Source: Pseudoalteromonas galatheae
Lineage (GTDB): Bacteria; Pseudomonadota; Gammaproteobacteria; Enterobacterales; Alteromonadaceae
Direction of reading: 5' to 3'
DNA: 64,000 bases
NCBI RefSeq assembly: GCF_005886105.2
Contig: NZ_PNCO02000001.1
Location: 3,675,501 to 3,739,500, forward strand
Each line of letters begins with the position of its first letter. Position 1 is the stretch's first letter. Under the pieces are notes generated by a model, which ran no database searches, was not told the DNA's origin, and worked only from the letters and a program-made list of their open reading frames with translations. A program made the translations under genes and the position numbers. This document shows, in pieces, positions 28,604 through 38,074 of the stretch.

Positions 28604-28748
28604 TATACTGTGAGTTCCTGTCAACTGACGCGCACAAAGTATAAGTGATGATGAGGGTATTTGCGTAATTGATTATACAAAGGAAGCCATTTACTAAAAA
28701 TAAACAGGTTGGCTAGTGCAGTGCGCCAACCTGTTACAGGGTCGTCCT

Positions 28749-31700
28749 TTAAAAAACTTTAGACTCCGAAAAGTACTTTCGTCTCAACATATCATGAATA
28801 ACAAGCTCTTGTTCTCGGCCATAAGCTTTAAACATGCGGTTATTATGCATGTGCAGAAGCGAGCTAAGCAGGGATTGTATGCTCAAATTTAATGCACCCT
28901 CATGATCTAAGCTCAAAATGTCTTTCACCACTGGCTCAGCCTGTTTCTGCCACGTTTCTAGCAAGGCTAAAATAGCCTGTTGAGCTTCGTCACACTGGGT
29001 CACACTCGACACGTTGAGCTTTGCAAAGTCATCATCAAGTTGTGCTTGGTGATCACGATAGCGATTACCCAACTGCTTTCTCAACACACTACTTTCATTA
29101 AATTCTTTACCAAATCCGGCGCGCAATGAAGAAATCAACTCGATCTTTTGTTCAGCATCATAACTAAACAGCGTTAACAGTCTATCAGTACAAGCCAATG
29201 CAACGCGCCAACGAATATCTTCGCCAAACTCTTCTACCAGCTGACAGCTTTTAGCAATAAGTACACTGTCAAACATAAACAAGCTTTCTACCAACGTCAT
29301 TGACTTTGGACCGCCATAACGTTCGACTTCTCGCTCATAAGTCATGAGTTCCACTTTATGTAATTGAGTGCTTTCTATCATTGGGGCTAGTAATTGATTG
29401 AGTTTTGGCAGTAACTCACCACAAAGCACCTGTGGTTCTCCATGGAAACGCAAGCGTAAGTGCCAATCAGGATCACCATAGCGAATAAAAAACCATTTAT
29501 CGTATAAAGTGCTGTTTTGTTCAATTAACGGCAGTAATTGTTCGTAGAGCAGCTGTTCTACGATAGTGTTACCTGAGTATATTTTTAAGCTTAGCCACTC
29601 AGAGCCCGCACTAAAACGCCTCGCTATCGGTTGCGCGGTAATATTCTCTAATGGTTTTTCATTAAAATGACTCAGCGGCGCAGCGCTTTCATTAAGTAGA
29701 GGCACAATGATTTCATTGGCATAGTGCATGCCCTGTTGATCGGTTACTCGTGAAGTAAGTTGAAATGTCAGTACTTCAGTAAGTTCGACGGTATTTCGGC
29801 CTTTAGTTTCCATCAGTAGAATTTCTAACATCGCACTTTGGCTTAAATTCAGCGTGAGAATATTATCTCCCGCCGCAAAACTTACCCACTCGTCCAACAA
29901 GTATTTTTCTTTAAGCTGGCTCAATTTATCCTGATCTACACTTTGATTAACCAGCAAGGCTTCCAGTTCTTTGCGCTCTACACGCCAAGTCCTCTCATTT
30001 AAGATGAGATTGTCCAGCATAATACGGGGTACATAGGCCGCGTTATTCAGACTGGCAGGCAATGAAAACCTTGGCGTTTCAACTTCTTGGTGCTGCAACA
30101 TACAAAGGAACTTATAGGCGCTCAAACTCCTTGCTGAAAAATTGTGTGCACTAGATAGGCGTGGAATAACGCGTTTATCCAAACGCTTGCTCCAGAGTTT
30201 TACTTGTCTATTCTCCACCCACACGTAGAGATCGCTGAGCGGGATCTGGTACTCAGGGTCTAGTGCGCTGTCAGCCATAAATACAATTTCATACTGACGT
30301 AAATGAGGTCTCGCAATGACATTTCCCGGCCGTCCTTCAGGCATATGCACAATCTCAGCAAAAATAACATGCTCACTATGATTATGCTCTTGCTCTAAAT
30401 GTTGAATCACCGAATCTTTTAAAGCGTCATCTAGATGACAAAAACGCCCCAACAAGTTCGCCGCAGATGGTCCATAACAACCATTAAACTTCATGATTGG
30501 ATTAGCTTTATCATCCTCAAATAAACTCAGCATCACAGCCATCGAGCGCGGAAAATTAAGCTCGACCTTACTTTTAATTCTCTGTTTAAGCTCATTACTC
30601 TTAAGTACTATACTGCTTTTACCCAAGTTACTCGGGAGAGAAACCGCTTGATCTATAATGTAATCAAGTTCGCTATATTCAGGTGTATTTGTTTGTCCTC
30701 CACCAGCATTACCTAATTGCAACCCACCAACTAAGGGGGCGTCATAACCCGTTTCGGTGGAAACACTAATCCCAGATTCATCATCCAAGATCATATCTAG
30801 TGGTACAAACTGACCTTCAAACCGGGTATTAAATTTGTTAATGAAGCTTTCCAATGGATTATGCTTGCTTCGCTGGCTTAAGCTCGCCACGATTTGCAGT
30901 TGTTTGTTGACTCTTAAGAGTTCCTGTTGCGAAAGCTCACAGGCAGAAAAAGCGCGGTAAGTATCTGATTGAAAGAGTTTGTTTTCCTGCACTTTAACCG
31001 GAAGCTCAGACAGATGAGTAAAAATACTTTGATATTGCTCAGGTGTGGCACTTCCTGCTTTATCCATCACAGCAAGATCATTAACCGCCCGCTCCAACTT
31101 CGCCGAAATCTCTGGTGGTGCAAATGTCTTCAGCGACTTAATTAACGCCACATCAGGACTCTCTCCCGTCAGTGGTAAAGGAATATCGGGGACCAAAATG
31201 CCCTCATTGATCAATTCTTCCAGATATCCACTCACCTCATCATACTCAGCTTCACTGTAATGCTTACAGAACTGCTCTATTAATTGAGAATGACTCAGCC
31301 CTTGCTTTGCTAAGTTCAGCATCGTCGTGAAATACTCATCGCTATCCACGGCGCTAAGACGGTATTGCATGGTGTCATCCGAGAGATAAGTTTCAATATA
31401 GCGACATTGATCTGCAATAAAGTAGTGAGATGGATTTGGCATATATGTCAGTTTATCTGACTTCGCTTCAGTTTCAGCAAGATGTGAGCGGATCGCCGAT
31501 AATAAAAACATATCTAAGCGTGTTTTACGGGAATCATGCTCTGCACTCTCGCTCACAAGTCGAGTATCAGCTCCTATTTTCCCCATATGAATGCCAGAGA
31601 ACAAACCAAATGGCGTAGCGCGAGAAGACATTCGAATGAGATATCGCAGTAGTGCCAACGCGACTTTTTTTCCTTGCTTAGAATGGGGTTTTTCACGCCA

Positions 31701-31877
31701 CTGATCCAAGCGTTCGAGTAAAGACGGGCTAGCGACATAAAGCGCTTCAATAACACCCGGTGTTGCAAGCCATGTACTCAGCATGACATTCGTATCTTGC
31801 TGGTTGAACAGAGTTTCAACTGGCAGCTTTGGCGCTCTTAAAACAAAAAAAGAGTCTGTTATTATTTTTGCTGACAT
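28749..31877 (-). CDS. Class I lanthipeptide dehydratase LanB
   Basis: This 1042-residue cytoplasmic enzyme uses glutamyl-tRNA to glutamylate Ser/Thr in the precursor and then eliminates glutamate to give dehydroamino acids. The N-terminal glutamylation domain (about 1-770) shows SSRATPFGLFSG near 84-95. The C-terminal elimination (SpaB_C) domain begins near ARRFSAGSEWLSLKIY and contains YDKWFFIRYGDPDWHLRLRF and YEREVERYGG. A TTG at 31913 overlaps LanC. ATG 31877 is chosen because AAGGA lies five bases upstream and eight bases separate it from the LanC stop. It is co-transcribed with LanC. Confidence 0.93.
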   Translation of the reverse strand: MSAKIITDSFFVLRAPKLPVETLFNQQDTNVMLSTWLATPGVIEALYVASPSLLERLDQWREKPHSKQGKKVALALLRYLIRMSSRATPFGLFSGIHMGKIGADTRLVSESAEHDSRKTRLDMFLLSAIRSHLAETEAKSDKLTYMPNPSHYFIADQCRYIETYLSDDTMQYRLSAVDSDEYFTTMLNLAKQGLSHSQLIEQFCKHYSEAEYDEVSGYLEELINEGILVPDIPLPLTGESPDVALIKSLKTFAPPEISAKLERAVNDLAVMDKAGSATPEQYQSIFTHLSELPVKVQENKLFQSDTYRAFSACELSQQELLRVNKQLQIVASLSQRSKHNPLESFINKFNTRFEGQFVPLDMILDDESGISVSTETGYDAPLVGGLQLGNAGGGQTNTPEYSELDYIIDQAVSLPSNLGKSSIVLKSNELKQRIKSKVELNFPRSMAVMLSLFEDDKANPIMKFNGCYGPSAANLLGRFCHLDDALKDSVIQHLEQEHNHSEHVIFAEIVHMPEGRPGNVIARPHLRQYEIVFMADSALDPEYQIPLSDLYVWVENRQVKLWSKRLDKRVIPRLSSAHNFSARSLSAYKFLCMLQHQEVETPRFSLPASLNNAAYVPRIMLDNLILNERTWRVERKELEALLVNQSVDQDKLSQLKEKYLLDEWVSFAAGDNILTLNLSQSAMLEILLMETKGRNTVELTEVLTFQLTSRVTDQQGMHYANEIIVPLLNESAAPLSHFNEKPLENITAQPIARRFSAGSEWLSLKIYSGNTIVEQLLYEQLLPLIEQNSTLYDKWFFIRYGDPDWHLRLRFHGEPQVLCGELLPKLNQLLAPMIESTQLHKVELMTYEREVERYGGPKSMTLVESLFMFDSVLIAKSCQLVEEFGEDIRWRVALACTDRLLTLFSYDAEQKIELISSLRAGFGKEFNESSVLRKQLGNRYRDHQAQLDDDFAKLNVSSVTQCDEAQQAILALLETWQKQAEPVVKDILSLDHEGALNLSIQSLLSSLLHMHNNRMFKAYGREQELVIHDMLRRKYFSESKVF

Positions 31878-31885
31878 AGTATTCC

Positions 31886-33091
31886 TTAACTCATCAATAA
31901 GCAGTCGGTCCAATCGAGGTCATCATCTAGCACACCAATTAGCGCAAGACCAATACCAGCGAAGCCCATCAAGAAACTAAAGTCTTCTTGGTGGGCTTTA
32001 TCAAGACCATTGTAAGAGTACAGAGCAGCGATGCCACTTTGTTGGTATTTCTGCAAACCGTAATCAAGCCAGCGTAACGCAGCTTGCTCAAGTTTAGGGT
32101 GTGGCATAACCTGATTTAGTAGCTGATAAATAGTGACGAGCCCGAAGAAGCCGTGACACAGCCCCGCGTCATTAATATGTCCTTGATGCTCATCTCTATC
32201 AACGTTGAAAAGGGCTATTTCTAATGCTCGGTCGACGTAACTTGGTTTATCTAGCGCGTGCCCTACCCTGGCAAGTGTTAATGCGATTGTAAGGTCGCCA
32301 TAACACCAACCCAGTCGGGAGTGAGAATCATCTCCAGCGCAAGATCCAAAGCAAGCCTTTTTATCAGTTGCATGACTCTGTTGTTCAAGCAGCCAATCAC
32401 AACCAGAAACCACGAGCTTTTGCGCCCGCTCTTTTACTTCATCATCGTAAAGTGCAGGGATCAATGCCGCAATAATACCAGGTACACCATGTGCCAATCC
32501 AAGATTAAACTCATGTTGTTCAAGGTTTTCTTTATCAAAACGATAAACCGACTGTTTTGGCTGAGACCAAGCTATTTGTTTTTCATCAATCGTAATAGCA
32601 ACTGACTCATATCCAGTTACAAGCCTATTAAATAGCGTGCTTTGCTTGGTTTTTCTAGCTCGGCGAGCAATATAGGGTGAATAGCCTGCAAGTCCCAGCA
32701 CCATTTCTATCTCTCCAGTCCACGGAGAAAAGTCGAGTGCAGAGGTAAAAAAGCTATCTATTTCATCTAATAGTTCAGGGTCGTAGTCTTCATCATTGTA
32801 TTGGTTTAAATACTCCAACACCCAAGCTTGACCCGCCAGCCCGGAGCTTAATTCAGGTGTTTGCTCCGCTAGCTCGTTTTGTAATTTTTCTAATGCTTGA
32901 TGAAATTTTTCTTCGTCAACCCAGCTATCATCGTAATTTGAAGCGCGATATAAAAATAATAAATGTCCAGCTAAACCACTGAGTAAACCATTAGTTATAA
33001 CCGCATCGAGATCTGATTCAACTCGCTTAACCAAGCTTGAGACTATCGACTGTATTTGTTGTTTTTTTTCTATATTTAGTGAGCTAAGCAT
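31886..33091 (-). CDS. Lanthipeptide cyclase LanC
   Basis: This 401-residue zinc enzyme adds Cys thiols to dehydroamino acids to form (methyl)lanthionine rings. Zinc ligands are visible as C263 in GWCYGD and C312-H313 in LCHG. The conserved His is in LAHGVPG at 201. The length is normal for LanC. It is the first gene of the LanC-LanB operon and is divergent from the precursor at 33376 across a 284-base AT-rich region. Confidence 0.93.
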   Translation of the reverse strand: MLSSLNIEKKQQIQSIVSSLVKRVESDLDAVITNGLLSGLAGHLLFLYRASNYDDSWVDEEKFHQALEKLQNELAEQTPELSSGLAGQAWVLEYLNQYNDEDYDPELLDEIDSFFTSALDFSPWTGEIEMVLGLAGYSPYIARRARKTKQSTLFNRLVTGYESVAITIDEKQIAWSQPKQSVYRFDKENLEQHEFNLGLAHGVPGIIAALIPALYDDEVKERAQKLVVSGCDWLLEQQSHATDKKACFGSCAGDDSHSRLGWCYGDLTIALTLARVGHALDKPSYVDRALEIALFNVDRDEHQGHINDAGLCHGFFGLVTIYQLLNQVMPHPKLEQAALRWLDYGLQKYQQSGIAALYSYNGLDKAHQEDFSFLMGFAGIGLALIGVLDDDLDWTDCLLMS

Positions 33092-33255
33092 ACTTTTCCT
33101 TGTTAAAACTCTATCGTCTTAATTTTTGTCTTCGCTGTAGCTAAGTTACCCTTTTGTGTAAATAAATTCAAACGTTGGCTTTAACTATAAAACCACATAA
33201 TTGCACACAAACAAAAACAAATATAAAACACAAAAAAAAACATTTATCATAAATA

Positions 33256-33284
33256 TTGACAAAACCTATAACAGGAACTAGGTT
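33256..33284 (+). promoter_or_regulatory. Candidate sigma-70 promoter for the 33376 precursor
   Basis: A perfect TTGACA lies 17 bases from TAGGTT, a weak -10. The predicted 5' leader is about 85 bases. It sits in the divergent LanC/precursor region. Confidence 0.4.
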
Positions 33285-33375
33285 AGTTTTTGACCGCTCT
33301 ATTTTTCTGAGCGTCCGGAAAAGGATATTTACAAAGGGAACTTTTTAACTATTTAATTTTGGTAAGGAAAAACAC

Positions 33376-33573
33376 ATGAAATTACAGCTAAACAAAAAGA
33401 ACATTAAAGCGCTTTCAAATGACGGAAAGTCAGTACCTGTTGAAATGACCCCACAAGTAGTAGGTGGTGATATGCAAGCACTTTCACCAGCAGGTAGTAA
33501 CCGTTGCACTTATATTGAATGTTGGACTGGTAAAGCACGCTCATGCTATGAGCATACATGCCAAATGCCATAA
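33376..33573 (+). CDS. Class I lanthipeptide precursor with Gly-Gly leader
   Basis: This 65-residue peptide has the same 31-residue leader as 27865 (MKLQLNKKNIKALS..., MTPQVVGG). Its 34-residue core starts DMQALSPAG and contains four Cys (RC, EC, SC, TC) and several Ser/Thr, ending YEHTCQMP. AAGGA lies ten bases upstream of the ATG. It is divergent from LanC-LanB, whose products are its expected modifiers. The core is unrelated to that of 27865 while the leader is nearly identical, so the enzymes probably accept both. Confidence 0.88.
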   Translation: MKLQLNKKNIKALSNDGKSVPVEMTPQVVGGDMQALSPAGSNRCTYIECWTGKARSCYEHTCQMP

Positions 33574-33583
33574 CCAATATTGA

Positions 33584-33608
33584 GCGAGTGGAGGAGCTCT
33601 CTACTCGC
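33584..33608 (+). terminator. Terminator of the precursor gene
   Basis: A 10-bp stem (GCGAGTGGAG with CTCTACTCGC, one G-U pair, 5-base loop) begins eleven bases after the stop and is followed by TTTACATTT. Confidence 0.75.
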
Positions 33609-33779
33609 TTTACATTTAAACTATGCTGGATAGTAGTTATAGGTCCACACTCCAAGCGATTTAAGCAATCATTACCTTTAACCTAAAACGCATTAAGGAA
33701 TTATCACTTCGAAATAGGCTGACAGTGGTCTGCCATATATCAATTTGTTTTTCATTAATGGCGGCTCCACATCCTGCTC

Positions 33780-34541
33780 TTACTCGGTAAGTAACTGGTC
33801 TAAATCACTACGGATCAGTATCTGTGGATTAAATAATTTATCCGGCACTTCAATCTGTTGCACTGCGTCATAAGCAATTACGGTTTTTTGTCCTTTTTGC
33901 ACTTTGTCTTGTAAAGTCATTGCTACCACTTTGACTTTGTCATCGCGGTTCCCGCGTTCAAAAAATGCCGTTTTTGCATGTTTACCTGAGCGCAAATAAA
34001 GCTCAGCTTTTTTTGGGAAATAATCTTTTTGATCAATTTCCAGTAGGATACGCTGATAACTTAATTTGGTTGAATTAGCTTTTAATTCAAGTTGAATAAC
34101 CCCCTTAACTTGAGCAACATTTTTAACGTGATACTCTTCACTCCAACTCAAAGTTGCAATGTCACCTAACGATGCTTCACCAAGCAGCTTTTGCATCGGA
34201 GTAATTCGAATTGGACGACGACTTTTGGGCATAAACATCCAGTAATCGCTTCCTTTCATCAGTACCTTTTGACCCTTTTCAGAGTCAGATTTAAAAATCA
34301 CTAGAGCGCGTTTTGATGACGATGAATACACATCATATTGTTTTGTATGCTTAAGAATGTCGTCATCAAAAGCTTTCACTGTGGCTGATACCTTCACTGA
34401 AGCTGACTCATTTCTAAATGCATCGACTTTTGATAACACGGTTTGTGCATCTATTTTGATAAGCTGTGAAGCATAAACACTAGATGAGGCAACCGCTAAT
34501 ATTGCTAAAGTTAGTAAAGTTTTGGTCAGTTTATTAAACAT
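33780..34541 (-). CDS. Periplasmic LolA-like lipoprotein-sorting protein
   Basis: This 253-residue protein has a signal peptide (ending VYA near 24) and the LolA-like fold of proteins annotated as outer-membrane lipoprotein-sorting proteins (LMKGSDYWMFMPKSRRPIRITPMQKLLG). It would carry a hydrophobic cargo across the periplasm. Its start overlaps the permease stop by eight bases, so it is coupled to the ABC pair upstream. It is not the housekeeping LolA. Within a lanthipeptide cluster the cargo could be a lipid or the peptide itself (inference). Confidence 0.8.
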   Translation of the reverse strand: MFNKLTKTLLTLAILAVASSSVYASQLIKIDAQTVLSKVDAFRNESASVKVSATVKAFDDDILKHTKQYDVYSSSSKRALVIFKSDSEKGQKVLMKGSDYWMFMPKSRRPIRITPMQKLLGEASLGDIATLSWSEEYHVKNVAQVKGVIQLELKANSTKLSYQRILLEIDQKDYFPKKAELYLRSGKHAKTAFFERGNRDDKVKVVAMTLQDKVQKGQKTVIAYDAVQQIEVPDKLFNPQILIRSDLDQLLTE

Positions 34542-35751
34542 GGCTTAATGCCTCCGTTATTGGCTTCGTGCTACCTTTGTATGCCGCCTTAAATGCCGCT
34601 AATACACAAACTAAAATCATTATTAACATTACACTCAACGCAATTTCCCATGAAAACGTAATAGTAAGTGGATACCCTTGATTACTGCCTGGAGGTGGTG
34701 GCATTTCTAACCCCAAATAAACGAGACCCCAAGCAACGAGGGCCGAAATAGCAATGCCAATTGTTGCGCCCAAGAAACCAATGATGCTGGACTCAAGAAT
34801 GAAGTTTCTGATGATTTCCCATTGATAAGATCCCATTGCTGCTACCGTCCCGATTTCCCTAGTGCGCTCAGTCACCGTCATCGCCATTGTGTTTGAGATA
34901 GAAAAGAACACCAGTAACACCATTATTCCACCCAATAGGCCAAAGATACGGTTATATAAATCTTTAACTGATTGATAGTAAAATGCTCTTTCCCACCAAG
35001 GGACAAAGGCCAAAGCCGGAACTCTTGGCTCGTATTGCGCGATCGCGCTTTGAGTATTATTCAAGTCAAATAAGTAGACAGAAAGCGAGCTAACCTTATC
35101 AGTGTAGAGTAAAGATTGGGCGTCACTCAGTTTAATGTATAGCTGGCGCTTATCTAAGTCCGGCACACCTGTTGTATAAATCCCTCGAACTTCAAAATCT
35201 AAGGCATTTAGCGCACCATCCGTGGTCGTCGACATTAGCGTCACATAATCACCAACAGCCACTTTTAAACTCCGAGCTAAGTCCTTACCTAGCACAATTT
35301 GTGACTCGGCTTCAGAGTCACTAAAATCCGATAATGCCTGACCAGATAGCATTGTTAAGAACGGCCCTTTCACCATAAACTCTTCTGGCTCAACTCCTAA
35401 CCCAATGAAAATAGAACTTTTTTCACCATTTGAAACGAGTCCATTAAAGTTGATTCGAGGTAAAACGCTCTTTACCCTTTCATCTTCTAATAATTGATTT
35501 TTTAGCAGTTCAGTATCTGCCAAACCGTACTGCAACGGCATATCTTCTTCTTGCTCTAGCTGTTTTTTATGGGTAATTATAAAGTTACCTTCATCTCTTG
35601 CTGCTTTCTCAGCTAAAGATTGGTAGGTAAACAGTGCAAATCCACTAGTCGTTAAAATAGCCGCCACCGCTACCGCGGCAACCAAAATTGTGAACAGTGA
35701 ACGTCGTCCGTTTCTCAGTACGTTAAAAAATGCAAATACAACCCAACGCAT
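34534..35751 (-). CDS. LolC/MacB-type ABC permease
   Basis: This 405-residue permease has a single four-helix FtsX module: a helix at about 16-40, a MacB-type periplasmic domain (about 45-260) and three helices to the end. The FtsX phrase MAMTVTERTREIGTVAAMGS is clear. The start shares one base with the ATPase stop (TAATG). With the ATPase and LolA-like protein it forms a LolCD-LolA-like lipid/lipopeptide export set rather than a duplicated-type pump like those at the window ends. Confidence 0.87.
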   Translation of the reverse strand: MRWVVFAFFNVLRNGRRSLFTILVAAVAVAAILTTSGFALFTYQSLAEKAARDEGNFIITHKKQLEQEEDMPLQYGLADTELLKNQLLEDERVKSVLPRINFNGLVSNGEKSSIFIGLGVEPEEFMVKGPFLTMLSGQALSDFSDSEAESQIVLGKDLARSLKVAVGDYVTLMSTTTDGALNALDFEVRGIYTTGVPDLDKRQLYIKLSDAQSLLYTDKVSSLSVYLFDLNNTQSAIAQYEPRVPALAFVPWWERAFYYQSVKDLYNRIFGLLGGIMVLLVFFSISNTMAMTVTERTREIGTVAAMGSYQWEIIRNFILESSIIGFLGATIGIAISALVAWGLVYLGLEMPPPPGSNQGYPLTITFSWEIALSVMLIMILVCVLAAFKAAYKGSTKPITEALSHV

Positions 35752-36446
35752 TATCCTGCTCTCCTGTTATCTGCTTGTTGTAACTGTTCTGTGATGTGCC
35801 CGTCAGCAAGATTTAATACTCGATGGCAGCGATCCGTCATCCGGTGATCATGAGTAGCAATAATAAATGTTGTACCCATGTCATTACCTAGATCACGCAT
35901 TAGATCCATCACCATGTTCGCTGTGGGTGTATCCAAGTTTGCTGTGGGCTCATCTGCGATAACTAATTCAGGTTTCTTTACTAATGCTCGAGCTATCGCG
36001 ACACGTTGTTGTTGACCACCAGAAAGCTGGTCAGGACGTTTAGATATATGATCTTTCAAGCCAACTTTATGAACAATTTCGACAACTCTATCCATTCTTT
36101 GCTGTTTATTAAGGTTTAACATTAACAACGGATATTCGATGTTCTCAAACACCGACATCACAGGAATTAAGTTGTAGCGTTGAAATATGAACCCCAGTTT
36201 TTCTCTTCGAATTTGGGTCAATGCGCTTTTCTGCTTTGGAATTGGCCGATCATTAATCCAAATCTCTCCTTGATACCGCTCATCAAGTAATCCACATATA
36301 TTGAGTAGCGTTGATTTGCCACTACCCGATGGCCCGCACAGAGAAACGGTTTCACCAGCGTGAATATGCGCAGCAACCCCCTTAAGTGCATCGACAGTTA
36401 CGTCACCTGTCGTATAAGATTTTCGAATATTTTCAAAACGAAGCAT
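35751..36446 (-). CDS. LolD/MacB-type ABC ATPase
   Basis: This 231-residue ATPase has Walker A GPSGSGKS, signature [15 protein letters not shown] and Walker B LVIADEPTANLDT. The 'TANLD' variant differs from the 'TGNLD' of the two MacAB-like pumps at the window edges, consistent with a separate lineage. It is coupled to the permease by a one-base overlap. Confidence 0.9.
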   Translation of the reverse strand: MLRFENIRKSYTTGDVTVDALKGVAAHIHAGETVSLCGPSGSGKSTLLNICGLLDERYQGEIWINDRPIPKQKSALTQIRREKLGFIFQRYNLIPVMSVFENIEYPLLMLNLNKQQRMDRVVEIVHKVGLKDHISKRPDQLSGGQQQRVAIARALVKKPELVIADEPTANLDTPTANMVMDLMRDLGNDMGTTFIIATHDHRMTDRCHRVLNLADGHITEQLQQADNRRAG

Positions 36447-36462
36447 ATAAGCATCCTTGTGG

Positions 36463-37047
36463 TTATTTAGTACTAACTAACTGGAGCTTTTGTGCCAGCT
36501 CCACCATCGATTTTGCTTGCTCAGCATCATCTAATTTTTCAGCAGCTGCTGCCGCACAACGGTACGCACTAACCTGTAAAGCAGGCTCTAACTGTTTAAA
36601 CTGCTCACTTTCACTGATTACTTTGTTCAGCAAGTAACTTCCATGCTCTGCGCGATTCATCATTTTTGGAACCTGAGCAAAAGTACAACCGGCAGTTACA
36701 TTAACTCGTGCTCGCAATGAATAAGGTAAAGACTTAGCCTGCTTGATTGCTCTAGACAACTTCGCAATCCCTTTTTCTGCGTATTGCATTTTTTGCCATG
36801 GTTTATTGGTATAACGAGCTTGTGTCGTCTCTGTGCTACCTAACATCGCCAGAGCAACTGGATTTGGTGCTTTTTCGTTAATTTCTTTCAGTGCATTAAA
36901 AGCGAATTGATTTTTTTCTTGCGAGCCTTGTAGCCCCGCTTGGTAGGCTTCGATTACCTGCTCAGGAATAGCATTTGAGGCTTCGACGTTTAAGCTTAAG
37001 AAGCCCATTGCTGTTATTGCACTTGCTATGATTAATTGGTTTGTCAT
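36463..37047 (-). CDS. Exported alpha-helical protein, possibly TPR-like
   Basis: This 194-residue protein has a signal peptide (MTNQLIIASAITAMGFLSLNVEA) and a helical body with AIKQAKSLPYSLRARVNVTAG and AEKLDDAEQAKSMVELAQKL, suggesting TPR-like repeats. I do not recognise a specific family. An upstream in-frame ATG at 37086 exists, but AGGG eight bases before ATG 37047 and the signal peptide favour the latter. It is the first gene of the ABC/LolA-like operon. Confidence 0.65.
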   Translation of the reverse strand: MTNQLIIASAITAMGFLSLNVEASNAIPEQVIEAYQAGLQGSQEKNQFAFNALKEINEKAPNPVALAMLGSTETTQARYTNKPWQKMQYAEKGIAKLSRAIKQAKSLPYSLRARVNVTAGCTFAQVPKMMNRAEHGSYLLNKVISESEQFKQLEPALQVSAYRCAAAAAEKLDDAEQAKSMVELAQKLQLVSTK

Positions 37048-37247
37048 CACTATTACCCTGTGTTTTTCTGTTGATATGAACATCATAAGAAAAGAAAACC
37101 GATAACAGTAAATAAGGTGATAACCTGCGCTTAGGTGGGATAAATGGTATATATTAAAGATAAAGTGAAGTGCAGTTTAAAAATTGAAATAATCTAAGGC
37201 CGGGTCCGCCGTTATCCATGATTCAATTCGCGGAATATCTAGATTTG

Positions 37248-37276
37248 AGATGCTAAAGATCACACTTTTAGCATCT
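37248..37276 (-). terminator. Hairpin after the response-regulator gene
   Basis: AGATGCTAAA and TTTAGCATCT form a perfect 10-bp stem with a 9-base loop, starting ten bases after the stop of the gene at 37286. It probably ends or attenuates the two-component transcript before the ABC operon. No long T-run is seen. Confidence 0.55.
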
Positions 37277-37285
37277 GAAAGGATA

Positions 37286-38074
37286 TTACATCTGCTTAAA
37301 AAGCGATTGATATTTTCGACTTACCGCCAATCTATCACTGCTATCTTTTAAGTCTATGTAAACATGACCAAGCTCATCTTTAGTAACACGTTGAATTTTT
37401 TCAACTTTGACGATGCAATTACGATGGATACGCCAAAACACTTCTGGATCTAACTCACTTTCCAGTGCTGTAACTGCTGTTTTTATCAAATAAGTATCTG
37501 TCGCAGTATGCACTTCAGTGTATTTATTATCAGCAATGAAATACTCAATATCTGAGGTGTTAACGACGTGAAGCTCATTATTTTTGCTAGCCTTGATCCA
37601 TTTCAGGTGGCTGCTTGTTGCGGCTGCCTGAGTGGTTCCGATCAATTCTTCAAACATCTCACTGAGTTGAGCTTTTTGGTTTAAGTCGGGAGATTGTTGG
37701 AGTACTAGCTTTTGCAGACGTTCAACAGTTCGCTCTAAACGAGATTCTTCGATGGGCTTTAATAGATAATCAATCGCTTGATTCTCAAAAGCCACCACTG
37801 CATGCGCATCATAAGCCGTGATAAAAACAACATAAGGCGGCTGTGCGTGTTCACACAGTTGCCGCGATACTTCTAACCCATCTATGCCAGGCATGCTAAT
37901 GTCCAAAAACACAACTTGAGGTGAAAAAGCCTCAACGAGCATTAATGCTTCTTCACCATCCGCAGCTTGACCAACAATATCCAGCTCTGGCCAGACGGCT
38001 TCCAGCATCATTTTTAAATGTGCTCTTAAAATAGGCTCATCGTCAGCGATTACCGCTTTTATCCGTTGAGACAT
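37286..38074 (-). CDS. LytTR-family response regulator
   Basis: This 262-residue protein has a receiver domain (ADDEP near 10-14, phospho-acceptor Asp in VVFLDISMPG, Lys in LLKPIEES) and a C-terminal LytTR DNA-binding domain (FIADNKYTEVHT, FWRIHRNCIVKVEKI). GGAGG precedes the ATG. It overlaps the kinase gene by 32 bases. It probably controls the neighbouring ABC operon and barrel gene. Confidence 0.92.
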   Translation of the reverse strand: MSQRIKAVIADDEPILRAHLKMMLEAVWPELDIVGQAADGEEALMLVEAFSPQVVFLDISMPGIDGLEVSRQLCEHAQPPYVVFITAYDAHAVVAFENQAIDYLLKPIEESRLERTVERLQKLVLQQSPDLNQKAQLSEMFEELIGTTQAAATSSHLKWIKASKNNELHVVNTSDIEYFIADNKYTEVHTATDTYLIKTAVTALESELDPEVFWRIHRNCIVKVEKIQRVTKDELGHVYIDLKDSSDRLAVSRKYQSLFKQM

